Below are positions 8,007-16,263 of a stretch of DNA of 64,000 bases, one piece after another. A program made the translations under genes and the position numbers. The stretch spans positions 337,832 through 401,831 of the forward strand of contig JAFEBI010000001.1 of the NCBI GenBank assembly GCA_018242725.1, read 5' to 3'. The DNA comes from Nitrospira sp. (lineage in GTDB: Bacteria; Nitrospirota; Nitrospiria; Nitrospirales; Nitrospiraceae). Under the pieces are notes generated by a model, which was not told where the DNA came from, ran no database searches, and saw only the letters and a list, made by a program, of their open reading frames with translations. Each line of letters opens with the position of its first letter. Positions within the stretch are counted from its first letter, which is position 1.

Positions 8007-9120
8007 GCGAGCGGCTGCTCGACGCCAACAAAGAAGACAACTCCTCCGTGAGATCGATCCCGACCGGGCACCAGGTGATGCACCGGCCGCAGCCGACGCA
8101 GCCGGATGTTCCGAATTGATCGATCCATGAAGCAAACTTATGCGTCATCCACATCCGGTACCGATCCGTAATGGTCGGGCGGAGATTCTTGCCATGAATG
8201 TAGCCATGCTCTTGCGTGAAACAGGAATCCCACAATCTGGCGTGCTCGGCGTTCTGCCGGGAGAGATCCGGTATCTCCTCGACCTTATGGCAGAAACACG
8301 TCGGACAGACCATCGTGCAATTCGCACAGGCCAGACAACGTGCCGCAACATCGTCCCAACGTGGATGCTCATGGGCATCATAGAGCGCCTGTGGTAAGCC
8401 GGTACGATCCACTCGTCGGATTTGGCTCTGGGCACAGGCGTCCACACACGCCGCTGCTTCACTGATTACTTTTTGTGAAGCGGGAGACAACGCGAGATCA
8501 GAAAGAAGATCCGCTCCGGCCTCACTGCCCGCTTCGACCAAGAGCTGATCATCCACTTCGGTCAGTACGAGATCGAAGCCGTTCTTAGCGCGTGGGCCGG
8601 TGTCCATGGATGCACAAAAGCAGGTCTGCAACGCTCTTGTACAGTTCACAGCAATAATGAACAACCCCTCACGGCGAGTCGCGTAGTAGGGGTCGTGATA
8701 CTCGCTTTGTAGAAAAACCTGATCCTGGATGGCCAATCCTGCGAGGTCACAGGCACGAGCACCGATGACGGCGACTTTCCTCTGTTGAGGAAGCGTCGGG
8801 CGTGCGGTGAACCCTTCCTTACACCGCTCAATCTGTAAGAGCGGTTCACGCGGCGCAAAGGCGAAGGGTTTCAGTGATTGCGGCCCATGCACGACCCCGA
8901 AGATGTCTCTGGAACCAGTCTGCTCCAACCGATAGCGTCCCGGCTCTTGATGATCGCGCCACCCGCTCGGCAGATCCGATACGAACTGGATGGTCTCCCA
9001 CATGACCGATCCATCGCGCACGGAGGGGCCGACAATCCTATATCCCTTTGAACCCAGGATGTCGAAGAATCGTTGGAGGTCGGATCGTGACAGAACATCA
9101 ATTTTACCGGCCACTGCCAT
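7999..9120 (-). CDS. hydB: hydrogenase 4Fe-4S subunit (beta)
   Basis: A 373-residue subunit that forms the electron wire between the small subunit and the flavoprotein. The N-terminal two thirds match the HydB/HyhB family, and the C-terminus carries two ferredoxin-type clusters: CLACANCTMVCPTCFC and CVGCGRCITWCPVGIDL. The ATG at 9120 (MAVAGKIDVLSRSD) has GAGGGG 10 bases upstream; longer starts have no ribosome binding site. It is the first gene of the eight-gene hydrogenase and maturation run, so the operon promoter should lie in 9121-9430. Confidence 0.9.
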   Translation of the reverse strand: MAVAGKIDVLSRSDLQRFFDILGSKGYRIVGPSVRDGSVMWETIQFVSDLPSGWRDHQEPGRYRLEQTGSRDIFGVVHGPQSLKPFAFAPREPLLQIERCKEGFTARPTLPQQRKVAVIGARACDLAGLAIQDQVFLQSEYHDPYYATRREGLFIIAVNCTRALQTCFCASMDTGPRAKNGFDLVLTEVDDQLLVEAGSEAGADLLSDLALSPASQKVISEAAACVDACAQSQIRRVDRTGLPQALYDAHEHPRWDDVAARCLACANCTMVCPTCFCHKVEEIPDLSRQNAEHARLWDSCFTQEHGYIHGKNLRPTITDRYRMWMTHKFASWIDQFGTSGCVGCGRCITWCPVGIDLTEELSSLLASSSRSHA

Positions 9121-9430
9121 AGCTCCAATTCCCCTCATTCTTGACACGAGTCTCACGACATCGTACGGGCTCCTTACATGCGGTGCAAGATGAGAGCCGC
9201 CCAGTCGACACAAGACAAGGTCCCCGCTTATCCTTCACAAGACTGAGGCTGACCATGCGCACTCCCTATTGACTTGCCTGACTGTTGAAAGAGGCAACAG
9301 TTCTTTGGAAGTCATTGCCCCGTAATGCTACAGCCTCATCCGACAACCTTCCTGCACCCTCGTACTCCAACTATGCTCTAACTCTCCGCATTTTCTAGAG
9401 GACGCCCACGCCTACCGTCTCATAGTTCTT
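9121..9430. other. divergent intergenic region between hydrogenase operon and hsp20
   Basis: This stretch contains no convincing gene. It separates the minus-strand hydrogenase operon from the plus-strand hsp20 gene and so should hold the hydrogenase promoter. I could not pick out a convincing sigma-70 pair for the minus strand. Confidence 0.4.
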
Positions 9431-9446
9431 TGGCACCGTCGATGCA
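9431..9446 (+). promoter_or_regulatory. candidate sigma-54 (-24/-12) promoter of hsp20
   Basis: TGGCAC at 9431-9436 and TGCA at 9443-9446 have the exact 12-base offset between the GG and GC dinucleotides that RpoN promoters require (consensus TGGCACG-N4-TTGCA). Two consensus positions differ. Predicted transcription starts near 9457, just ahead of the hsp20 ribosome binding site at 9482-9489. No enhancer-binding site was identified. Confidence 0.5.
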
Positions 9447-9498
9447 CAGGCTGAGGGTACGGAGCATCCTGCGCTACTTACAAAGGAGGTAGGGGGTC

Positions 9499-9972
9499 AT
9501 GAGCGGACCGACAAGATGGGAGCCGACGGCAAGATGGAATCCTTTCAAAGAACTCGAAGAAATGGAAAAACGACTCTCAGGGTACTTGGGGCGTACACCA
9601 ACTCCAGCCGGCAGCGACAAGAAGGAGGCCATCTCGGTTGCCGAATGGGCACCGTTGGTGGATATCTCGGAAGATGACAAGGAGTACGTCATTAAGGCGG
9701 AACTTCCGGAGATGAAGAAAGAAGAGATCAAGATCAACGTCCATGACGATGTCCTTGCGATCAGCGGGGATCGGAAATACGAGAAGGAAGAAAAGGGTAA
9801 AAAATATCATCGCGTCGAGCGCGCCTATGGCAGTTTCATGCGAAGCTTTACGCTTCCTGAAGACGCCGACGGGTCCAAGGTCAATGCTGAGTATAAGGAC
9901 GGTGTGCTGAAGGTCCACTTACCAAAGACTGAAAAAGCCAAACCCAAAGCGATCGAAATAAAGGTGTCGTAA
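9499..9972 (+). CDS. small heat shock protein Hsp20/alpha-crystallin
   Basis: A 157-residue ATP-independent holdase chaperone. The alpha-crystallin domain covers about residues 50-145 (PLVDISEDDKEYVIKAELP ... YGSFMRSFTLPEDAD ... KDGVLKVHLPK) and the C-terminus ends with an I-x-I type motif (AIEIKVS) used for oligomer assembly. The ATG follows a near-perfect AAGGAGGT. It is preceded by a sigma-54-like promoter and followed by a phosphoribosyltransferase remnant and a universal stress protein, a stress-response neighbourhood. Confidence 0.95.
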   Translation: MSGPTRWEPTARWNPFKELEEMEKRLSGYLGRTPTPAGSDKKEAISVAEWAPLVDISEDDKEYVIKAELPEMKKEEIKINVHDDVLAISGDRKYEKEEKGKKYHRVERAYGSFMRSFTLPEDADGSKVNAEYKDGVLKVHLPKTEKAKPKAIEIKVS

Positions 9973-10061
9973 GGCAGGGTTAGGTTTGGGTTATGGCTGA
10001 GGGACAATTCGTTACCGCTGATGACTCGACTCCGGCCTTAACTTGAACGCAGACACACGGA

Positions 10062-10199
10062 GGTTCGTGTGACGTTAAGAATCGCGAAGAGGCCGGTCGA
10101 CGGCTCGCGGACCGGCTACTCCGGTATCGTACAGATCCAGCAACGCTCATCCTGGCACTTCCTCGTGGAGGGGTCGCAGTCGGTTATCAGCTGAGCTAG
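10062..10199 (+). pseudogene. phosphoribosyltransferase remnant (N-terminal ~40 codons)
   Basis: In one frame, 10080-10199 reads NREEAGRRLADRLLRYR followed by LILALPRGGVAVGYQLS and a stop. This is the characteristic N-terminus of the phosphoribosyltransferase family often found beside Hsp20 or UspA genes, including the LALPRGGV block. The rest of the roughly 200-residue protein is missing: the frame stops and the next gene starts 32 bases later. There is no in-frame start, although a GGAGG lies at 10059-10063, so the 5' end seems frameshifted as well. It is a truncated, decayed gene. Confidence 0.7.
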
Positions 10200-10231
10200 G
10201 ATGAACACATGAAGATGGGAAAGGCTATGGT

Positions 10232-11089
10232 ATGAGAGTCATCATCGGTGTCGATTGGTCGGATCAGGCGTTCGCTGCGGTCTCCCAAACGTTCCAACTC
10301 TATCATCCCGCGGATGTCACGTTGGTCCACGGCGTCGAATTAGGAATTCTGGAGCATCCGTTCGTGGCCCAAGCGGGTAACGTGCAAGGATACGATGATT
10401 TCCGCCATGCGATGGTCGACTCGGGACGACAAGTCGTGGAGCGCGCTGCCGCCATGGTCTCGGCCGAAACGACATCGATCAGGAAGGTCAACAAAATCGG
10501 CAACCCTGCTCAGCTTATCCTCGATAGTGCGAACAATGTCTCAGCCGATCTGGTCGTGATCGGGGCACGTGGACGAAGCCGTCTGTCCGAAGTTGTTCTT
10601 GGCAGCGTGTCCCATCGGATACTGATGCACAGCTCCCATCCGACGTTAATCGTCAAGGGGGCGGCCCGCAAGGTTCAACGGGTGCTCGTCGCCATTGAAG
10701 ATCGAGACGACGCCGACCGAGTTGTCCGATGGCTGATGCAGCATCCATTCGCCGATCCCGTCGAACTGCAAGTGATCCACGCCGTCGTCCCGATCGGAGT
10801 CAATGGGCCCTATGCTGGACCGGAAATCAGCGCCTGGGTGGAGGATGTGCAGCGTTACGCGGAAGAACTCGTGCGATCGACCGCCGGCAAACTTGTGGGC
10901 GCTCAACATACGGTGGCTACGAAGGTCGTCCAGGGGAATCCCGCCGCCATGATCGAACAGGAGGCGAAGGATATGGATTTAGTGGTTGTGACCTCTCACG
11001 GACGAAAGGGAATTTCTCGCTTCCTCTTAGGCAGTGTCTCCCATGCGGTTGTGCATCATGTCACCTGTCCGGTCTTGGTCCTGCGATGA
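10232..11089 (+). CDS. universal stress protein, tandem UspA domains
   Basis: A 285-residue cytoplasmic protein made of two UspA domains. Each has the ATP-binding G-2X-G-9X-G(S/T) type motif: GARGRSRLSEVVLGSVS in the first half and SHGRKGISRFLLGSVS in the second. Tandem UspA proteins bind ATP and are associated with survival under starvation or respiratory stress; no target is known here. The ATG at 10232 has GGGAAAGG upstream. Its end overlaps an ATG of the next frame, and the cytochrome gene follows within 12 bases, so they may be co-transcribed. Confidence 0.93.
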   Translation: MRVIIGVDWSDQAFAAVSQTFQLYHPADVTLVHGVELGILEHPFVAQAGNVQGYDDFRHAMVDSGRQVVERAAAMVSAETTSIRKVNKIGNPAQLILDSANNVSADLVVIGARGRSRLSEVVLGSVSHRILMHSSHPTLIVKGAARKVQRVLVAIEDRDDADRVVRWLMQHPFADPVELQVIHAVVPIGVNGPYAGPEISAWVEDVQRYAEELVRSTAGKLVGAQHTVATKVVQGNPAAMIEQEAKDMDLVVVTSHGRKGISRFLLGSVSHAVVHHVTCPVLVLR

Positions 11090-11100
11090 AAGGATTGAAG

Positions 11101-11460
11101 ATGAAAACGATAGTGATCCTTGCGATGATACTCATTCCCGTCTGGACATCAGTGCTCTTCGCCCAGGTGATCCGAGGGGATTCAAAGACCGGACGACACC
11201 TGTATGAGCAACAGTGTCTCCGCTGCCATGGAGCTAACCTCGACGGGAACGGTTCGGACAGCAAGGACTTGGTCATCCCGCCGGCTAACCTCCAATCTCA
11301 AAAAAGTCGGTCCAAGACCGATTGGGAACTTCTGGTAGCTATCTCGAACGGCGTGCTGTTCAGCCCCATGCACGGCTTTCGCGGCAAGCTGACGGATCAG
11401 CAGATGTTGGATGTACTGTCCTACATCAGGTCTGTGGCGCCACACGACATTACCAGCTAG
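11101..11460 (+). CDS. periplasmic monohaem cytochrome c
   Basis: A 119-residue secreted cytochrome. Residues 1-22 form a Sec signal peptide (MKTIVILAMILIPVWTSVLFA). One haem site, CLRCH, lies in the mature N-terminus, with a probable Met ligand in the FSPMHGF segment. The start at 11101 has AAAGGA upstream; an in-frame ATG at 11086 overlaps the preceding stop and is less likely. It is clearly a paralogue of the cytochrome at 16264-16623 (shared DLVIPPAN/ELIVPPAD and GVLFSPMHG blocks). The likely role is a small electron shuttle. Confidence 0.92.
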   Translation: MKTIVILAMILIPVWTSVLFAQVIRGDSKTGRHLYEQQCLRCHGANLDGNGSDSKDLVIPPANLQSQKSRSKTDWELLVAISNGVLFSPMHGFRGKLTDQQMLDVLSYIRSVAPHDITS

Positions 11461-11461
11461 A

Positions 11462-11797
11462 GTACGGTGTCTTCTCACCGCACAGTGTGCGCGATACTGC
11501 TTTGGTCGAATCGCGACGTGTCTCTTGGTCGTTCTCCTCTTCAGCGGAACATCGGGGCACGCGAAAGCACTTGGTCCAGACATCGACGTGCTCGTCCGAA
11601 TCGGATGTCCGCATTGCAAAGCAGCGAAGGTTTTTCTCGACAAGCTTCGAGTGAGGGGCCTCGGCTTTCCGCTGTCCGTCGTCGCGATCGGGGTGCTGGA
11701 CGGTTTCAATCTCTGCGCGATGAGAGTCCTGCTTTTTCTGTTGTCATGGCTCGTTAATTTCCAAGGTCGGAGAAAGACGATCCTTGTCGAGGAGTAA
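11462..11797 (+). pseudogene. thioredoxin-like/DsbD-type membrane protein remnant
   Basis: The frame reads a signal-like hydrophobic stretch (CLLVVLLFSGTSGHAKA), then DVLVRIGCPHCKAAKVFLDKL, a thioredoxin-fold active site with CPHC. It jumps directly to VVAIGVLDGFNLCAMRVLLF, the first helix of the membrane domain that in intact family members reads near LDGFNPCAMWVLLFLL. Over 100 residues between these parts are missing, the usual Pro and Trp are changed to Leu and Arg, and the frame ends after the first membrane helix. There is no good start codon. I read this as an internally deleted and truncated gene. Confidence 0.65.
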
Positions 11798-11864
11798 TGG
11801 CAATAAGCCTGGGCATCGTTTTGATATTGAAACCGGAACGGCTGACGTTTTAGATACATATACG

Positions 11865-14612
11865 ATGAGAACCGTTCGTCCTCTCTACGTTCCGCCCCTG
11901 GAAACCGATCGCACCGAGTGCGGTTCGCTCATCATGCGTGATGGATCGACCGCCGCCATCCGAACCGCCGAGCCGGCTGATGCGACACTGTTGCAACAGT
12001 TCGTCAGCCGCTTGTCACCGGAATCGAGACGTCACAGATTCTTTTCGGAAAGCATCCCACCGACCGAGGCCGTCGCGGTCTTATGTGATTCTTCCAATCC
12101 CCGTACACAGTTCACCTTGGTCGTAACACGGACATTGGACGGGCAGCAGCGCATTATTGCCGCCGGCTCCTACTGGGCAAAGGATGTGCGTACAGCCGAA
12201 GTGGCCATGGCCGTCGATGACGGATTCCATGGGAAAGGCCTCGGGACGTTGCTGCTCGAACGACTTGCCTTGGTTGCTATCCGATATAATTTTATTCACC
12301 TGTGGGCCGTCACTCACTCAGACAATCTGGCCATGCGTGAAGTCTTTCGAGAATCAGGATTCACGTTCCACGAAGCATACGAAGGCGACGATATGGAAGT
12401 GGAGCTGTCTTTGATCCCCACGGAGAAGACTGTCATCCGTGCCGAGCTTCGAGAACGGCTCGCCACCACCGCCTCACTCCGGCCGCTTTTCCATCCAAGG
12501 TCCGTAGCCCTCATTGGGGCGTCGCGCGATCCCACGAGCATCGGCCATCGACTTCTCGAAGCTCTTCGAATCAATCAATTTCAGGGTACCATCTACCCTG
12601 TTAATCCACATGCTTCAGAGATTGCCGGAGTCCGCGTCCATCCTTCAGTCCACACGATCCCCGAGTCCGTAGATCTGGCGATCATCGCTGTACCGCGGCA
12701 ACAGGTCTTATCCGTCGTCGATGACTGTGCGGGTAAGGGTGTCCGGGCATCGGTGGTCATTACGGCAGGCTTTGCCGAGGTGGGAGCTGAAGGGGCGGCG
12801 CTCCAAAGGGAGCTTGTTGAAAAGATCCGCCAGTACGGGATGCGCATGGTCGGGCCCAATTGCTTCGGGATCTTAAACACGGACTCCGACGTCCAACTGA
12901 ACGCGACCTTCACCACGCTGTTCCCCCCTCAAGGTCGTGCCGCCATGTCGTCGCAAAGCGGCGCCATCGGGATTGCCACCCTTTCCGGCGCACACCGGTT
13001 CCACCTGGGGATCTCTTCCTTTGTGAGCGTGGGAAACAAAGCCGATGTGTCCGCCAACGATCTCTTGCAATATTGGGAAGAAGACCCCTCTACGAATGTC
13101 ATCCTGCTCTATATGGAGTCCCTGGGTAATCCTCGAAAATTTTCCCGCATCGCGCGACGCGTGAGCCGTCGCAAACCGATCATCGCCGTCAAAGCCGGAC
13201 GATCACAATCGGGGCGACGAGCGGCCAGTTCTCACACCGCGGCCCTCGCAGCCAGCGATGTCGCCGTTGACGCCTTGTTTCGTCAAGCCGGCATCATTCG
13301 CGCCGAATCGCTCGAGGAATTATTGAACGCGGCCTCCGGTCTCTCGAATCAATCCCTTCCCCAGGGACGACGGGTCGGAATTATCACCAACGCGGGAGGA
13401 CCTGCGGTTCTCTGTACCGATGCGTGCGAGCAATGCGAGTTGGTGGTTCCGGAATTGTCTTCCCAGACCAAAGCCGCGCTCGCCTCCTTTCTCCCCTCAG
13501 CCGCCGCTCTGGGCAATCCCGTCGATTTAATCGCGTCTGCGACCGCAGATCAGTATGCCAAAGGCATCGAAACGCTTCTCCTCGCGAATGAAATTGATGC
13601 ATTGATCATTCTGTATATGGCCGTCACCATCACGGACACGGCTGACATCGCTCATGGCATCCTGACCGGCATTGAAAATGGTCGAAACGCAGGCGCGAAA
13701 ACCAAGCCTGTCCTCATCGGCTGGATGGCAGAAGGTGATCGAGATCGTGCATTTTATTCCGCAACGGAAACCATCCCTTCCTACCCTCTGCCGGAAACCC
13801 CAGCCCTCGTGCTCAGCAAAGCGGCGACGTACGCGGAGTGGCGACAGCAACCGGCCGGCATGGTGCCTGACTTCGACGATCTCGATCTTGCCGCCGCACG
13901 AACGACTTGTGCCACTGCACTCTCACAACGTGGCGCCGGTTGGTTGACGACGGAGGAAACCAGAAACGTCCTGAGCGCGATGAAGCTCCCCGTTCAGCCT
14001 GGTGGAGTGGCGAGGACGGCCTATGAAGCCGGCGTGTTGGCTCGGCGAGCCGGCTATCCGGTCGCCGTCAAACTGGCCTCGCATCAGATTGTGCACAAGA
14101 CCGAGATCGGCGGAGTGCAACTGAATCTCAGGGACGAACAAGCAGTGCGCAAGGCATTCGACTCGATCAGGGCGAAACTCGCCGAAACCAATCAGCTCGA
14201 TGCCATGGAAGGCGTGCTCGTGCAATCGATGGTGACCGGTGGTGTCGAGGTCATGATCGGGGTCACCGAGGACCCGTTATTTGGTCCGTTGATTGCGTTC
14301 GGCCTGGGTGGAATTCATGTCGAGATTCTCGGTGATGTGCAGTTCCGTCTCGCGCCGCTCACCGACCGTGACGCGGCAGAGATGATCCGAGGAATCAAAG
14401 GCTATCGGCTGCTGACCGGCTATCGCGGACATTCACCGGCCGATCTAGAAGCCCTGGAAGAAACCTTGCTGCGGGTCTCTCGTCTCGTCGAAGAAATTCC
14501 GGAGATCAGCGAACTCGACTTGAACCCGATCTTCGCCCTCTCACCAGGCCAAGGCTGCCGAATCGTGGATGCGAGAATACGAATCGATCATCACAACCTG
14601 CAACCTTCTTAA
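11865..14612 (+). CDS. GNAT acetyltransferase fused to ADP-forming acyl-CoA synthetase
   Basis: A protein of about 915 residues. An N-terminal GNAT domain (DGSTAAIRTAEPADA to about residue 165) is followed by a CoA-binding Rossmann domain (RSVALIGASRDPTSIGHRLL), a succinyl-CoA-ligase-like domain with the conserved His region AASSHTAALAAS, and a C-terminal ATP-grasp domain (HKTEIGGVQLNL, ELDLNPIFAL). The synthetase part would interconvert acetyl-CoA, ADP and Pi with acetate, CoA and ATP. The GNAT part resembles Pat-type protein lysine acetyltransferases. The start is uncertain: ATG 11865 is preferred, with a TTG at 11784 in frame overlapping the upstream remnant. Confidence 0.88.
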   Translation: MRTVRPLYVPPLETDRTECGSLIMRDGSTAAIRTAEPADATLLQQFVSRLSPESRRHRFFSESIPPTEAVAVLCDSSNPRTQFTLVVTRTLDGQQRIIAAGSYWAKDVRTAEVAMAVDDGFHGKGLGTLLLERLALVAIRYNFIHLWAVTHSDNLAMREVFRESGFTFHEAYEGDDMEVELSLIPTEKTVIRAELRERLATTASLRPLFHPRSVALIGASRDPTSIGHRLLEALRINQFQGTIYPVNPHASEIAGVRVHPSVHTIPESVDLAIIAVPRQQVLSVVDDCAGKGVRASVVITAGFAEVGAEGAALQRELVEKIRQYGMRMVGPNCFGILNTDSDVQLNATFTTLFPPQGRAAMSSQSGAIGIATLSGAHRFHLGISSFVSVGNKADVSANDLLQYWEEDPSTNVILLYMESLGNPRKFSRIARRVSRRKPIIAVKAGRSQSGRRAASSHTAALAASDVAVDALFRQAGIIRAESLEELLNAASGLSNQSLPQGRRVGIITNAGGPAVLCTDACEQCELVVPELSSQTKAALASFLPSAAALGNPVDLIASATADQYAKGIETLLLANEIDALIILYMAVTITDTADIAHGILTGIENGRNAGAKTKPVLIGWMAEGDRDRAFYSATETIPSYPLPETPALVLSKAATYAEWRQQPAGMVPDFDDLDLAAARTTCATALSQRGAGWLTTEETRNVLSAMKLPVQPGGVARTAYEAGVLARRAGYPVAVKLASHQIVHKTEIGGVQLNLRDEQAVRKAFDSIRAKLAETNQLDAMEGVLVQSMVTGGVEVMIGVTEDPLFGPLIAFGLGGIHVEILGDVQFRLAPLTDRDAAEMIRGIKGYRLLTGYRGHSPADLEALEETLLRVSRLVEEIPEISELDLNPIFALSPGQGCRIVDARIRIDHHNLQPS

Positions 14613-14650
14613 CCTCACTCACGCCAAGTATAGTGATCGTTGGACCTGTG

Positions 14651-15100
14651 TTACTGCTCCGGGTGGGGATCTTTTCGGATCAGCGCGAGGTAGAGCAGCG
14701 TGTCGGCGAGGTCTTGATCGGTCATTGTGGGGTTGGGGAACATACCGGTTCCAGGATGACCTTCTCGGATAGCGCGGGCTCGTTCCTGGTTGGTTTTCAA
14801 ATGCAATACGTCGGGGTTGCGCAAATCCGAGGGAGGCGGATTCAGTTTGGCGATAAGCTTAGCCGTGTCCGCTTCCACTCGTGGTGTCCTATACAAGTAC
14901 CCATCGATCCCATGACAGTAGTAGCACACACCCTTGCCGTTGAAAATGTCCCGCCCTCGCAGAATATTTCCTTTTAACTTCCCGCTCGGTGGACTGGTTG
15001 GAGTGTCGGCCCACGCCTCATGGGTTAGGGGTACAGTCTCCATTCCCAACCAACCTGCGAACAGGACATTGGATATGTTCAGCCAGATCTTCTTGTTCAT
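14651..15100 (-). CDS. periplasmic monohaem cytochrome c
   Basis: A 149-residue secreted cytochrome. MNKKIWLNISNVLFAGWLG starts a Sec-type signal ending near AWA (residue 31). The haem site is CYYCH, followed by HGIDGYLY; Met in GMFPNPTM is a likely sixth ligand. The ATG at 15100 is preferred over a longer frame that would translate the low-complexity repeat upstream. It is convergent with the acyl-CoA synthetase gene, ending 38 bases from it. It lies downstream of hemerythrin on the same strand. Confidence 0.88.
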   Translation of the reverse strand: MNKKIWLNISNVLFAGWLGMETVPLTHEAWADTPTSPPSGKLKGNILRGRDIFNGKGVCYYCHGIDGYLYRTPRVEADTAKLIAKLNPPPSDLRNPDVLHLKTNQERARAIREGHPGTGMFPNPTMTDQDLADTLLYLALIRKDPHPEQ

Positions 15101-15204
15101 TTGGTTTGTTTGGTCTATCTCGTCTGTCTCGTTGTCTTGGCCGTTTGGTTTCCCCGAGTCACGCAATACGCCAAACCAGATAGACCGAACAGACAAGACA
15201 GACC
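15101..15204. repeat. low-complexity ~10-bp repeats forming an imperfect inverted repeat
   Basis: Bases 15101-15152 consist of degenerate units such as ttggtttgtt, tggtctatct, cgtctgtctc and gttgtcttgg. Bases 15171-15204 carry the complementary pattern (ccaaaccagatagaccgaac, agacaagacagacc), so the two arms could pair over much of their length. It lies between the hemerythrin and cytochrome genes on the minus strand. Function is unknown; it may form an mRNA hairpin. Confidence 0.5.
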
Positions 15205-15220
15205 GGGCTTGTGTAACTCG

Positions 15221-15700
15221 TCAGTGCCCACTACAGCAGGCATTGTACCGGTCTTCCGGAATCGTTTTCATGGTGTTGAAAATCGTGGTGCGTTCATCCG
15301 CATCGGTGACGTTATCAATGGCAGGATAGAGCGCCTTCTCTTCCTTTCGGTTGTGAGAGCCCAAGAGATTGATCAGCGACTGCTCCTCTTGATCACTATT
15401 GAGATCCTGGCTTTCTATTTTCCGGTGAATCGCGTCAAGCAGCTGTTTGATCTGCTCATGCTCAAATCGCATCACCGGTGTCGGCCCGTCCTCGATCATC
15501 CCGGTTTTCTCTTCCCACATTGGAAACAGCAGCTCCTCTTCCCAGACGATATGCCGCTGGAGCCCAATCTTGAATTCCTTGAACGCGTCCTTCGCCTTGG
15601 TAAAGTCCGTCCGTTTCGATGTCTGAAAGGTCTTGAACAATTCATCCAGCCGGTCATGATCCTCCGCGTACAATGCCGTAATCGTGTTCTGCTCGCTCAT
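15221..15700 (-). CDS. hemerythrin-like (HHE) domain protein
   Basis: A 159-residue cytoplasmic protein with the ligands of a diiron hemerythrin fold: AEDHDRLDELF, LQRHIVWEEELLFP, RFEHEQIKQLL and GSHNRKEEKALYP. Such proteins bind O2 or NO or act in iron and redox sensing; the sequence does not say which. The ATG at 15700 has GGGGGA six bases upstream, favouring it over an earlier in-frame start. A C-terminal CCSGH could be an additional metal site but does not fit CXXCH. Confidence 0.9.
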   Translation of the reverse strand: MSEQNTITALYAEDHDRLDELFKTFQTSKRTDFTKAKDAFKEFKIGLQRHIVWEEELLFPMWEEKTGMIEDGPTPVMRFEHEQIKQLLDAIHRKIESQDLNSDQEEQSLINLLGSHNRKEEKALYPAIDNVTDADERTTIFNTMKTIPEDRYNACCSGH

Positions 15701-15771
15701 TGATTCCCCCGTCGTACCCACACAAGTGCCTTTATCTCATTCTCTATCGCGCACCATCAGACTCGAGAGTC

Positions 15772-16074
15772 CTATCGCTCTCGCCTCTCCCGTATCGCGT
15801 CTTTGCCTGCTTGCAAAGCCGCTTCAACATCAGCCCGGCGCTCATCGACGAATTGCCTGCCCCGGTTAATGACGTCATCAAGAGCCGCCCGAGCTTCTTT
15901 GGCTTTCTCGATCACCTCTTCCTCCGTCTTTCTTGCATAACCTTTGATCTCTCGCCTTGTGTCCTCGCCGGACCTCGGAGCCAGAAGAAATCCCGTCATG
16001 ATCCCCATCATGGCTCCACCGAGAAATGCCATTGCCACTACCAATCCTGAATCTTCATCATTGTGAGTCGTCAT
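15772..16074 (-). CDS. YtxH-type membrane-associated protein
   Basis: A 100-residue protein. After a short polar N-terminus, one Gly/Ala/Met-rich membrane segment (VVAMAFLGGAMMGIMTGFLLAP) precedes the typical RSGEDTRREI motif and a long charged helix likely to form a coiled coil. This is the YtxH/gas-vesicle-like layout; the family's role is loosely linked to general stress. The ATG at 16074 has an excellent AGGGAGG upstream, deciding against a longer frame. Confidence 0.85.
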   Translation of the reverse strand: MTTHNDEDSGLVVAMAFLGGAMMGIMTGFLLAPRSGEDTRREIKGYARKTEEEVIEKAKEARAALDDVINRGRQFVDERRADVEAALQAGKDAIRERRER

Positions 16075-16263
16075 GATCGACCCTCCCTGCTTAATACATG
16101 GTTTGTTTATAGCAACGCGCTGTGCCGGACGAGGCTCGTCACGGCACGTCACCCACAGCTTACTAAACGAATCAGTCGGAATACCACCCCCCACACACAA
16201 GATCTCACGACGACTCCGCCTCGCTGAGCAGCGTTGAGTTCCGGAGGAAGAGATAGAGGAGAG

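Noticed and set aside
14569..15703. Plus-strand frames overlapping the cytochrome and hemerythrin genes
   Set aside because: They translate the complement of real genes and of the low-complexity repeat; no ribosome binding sites or motifs.
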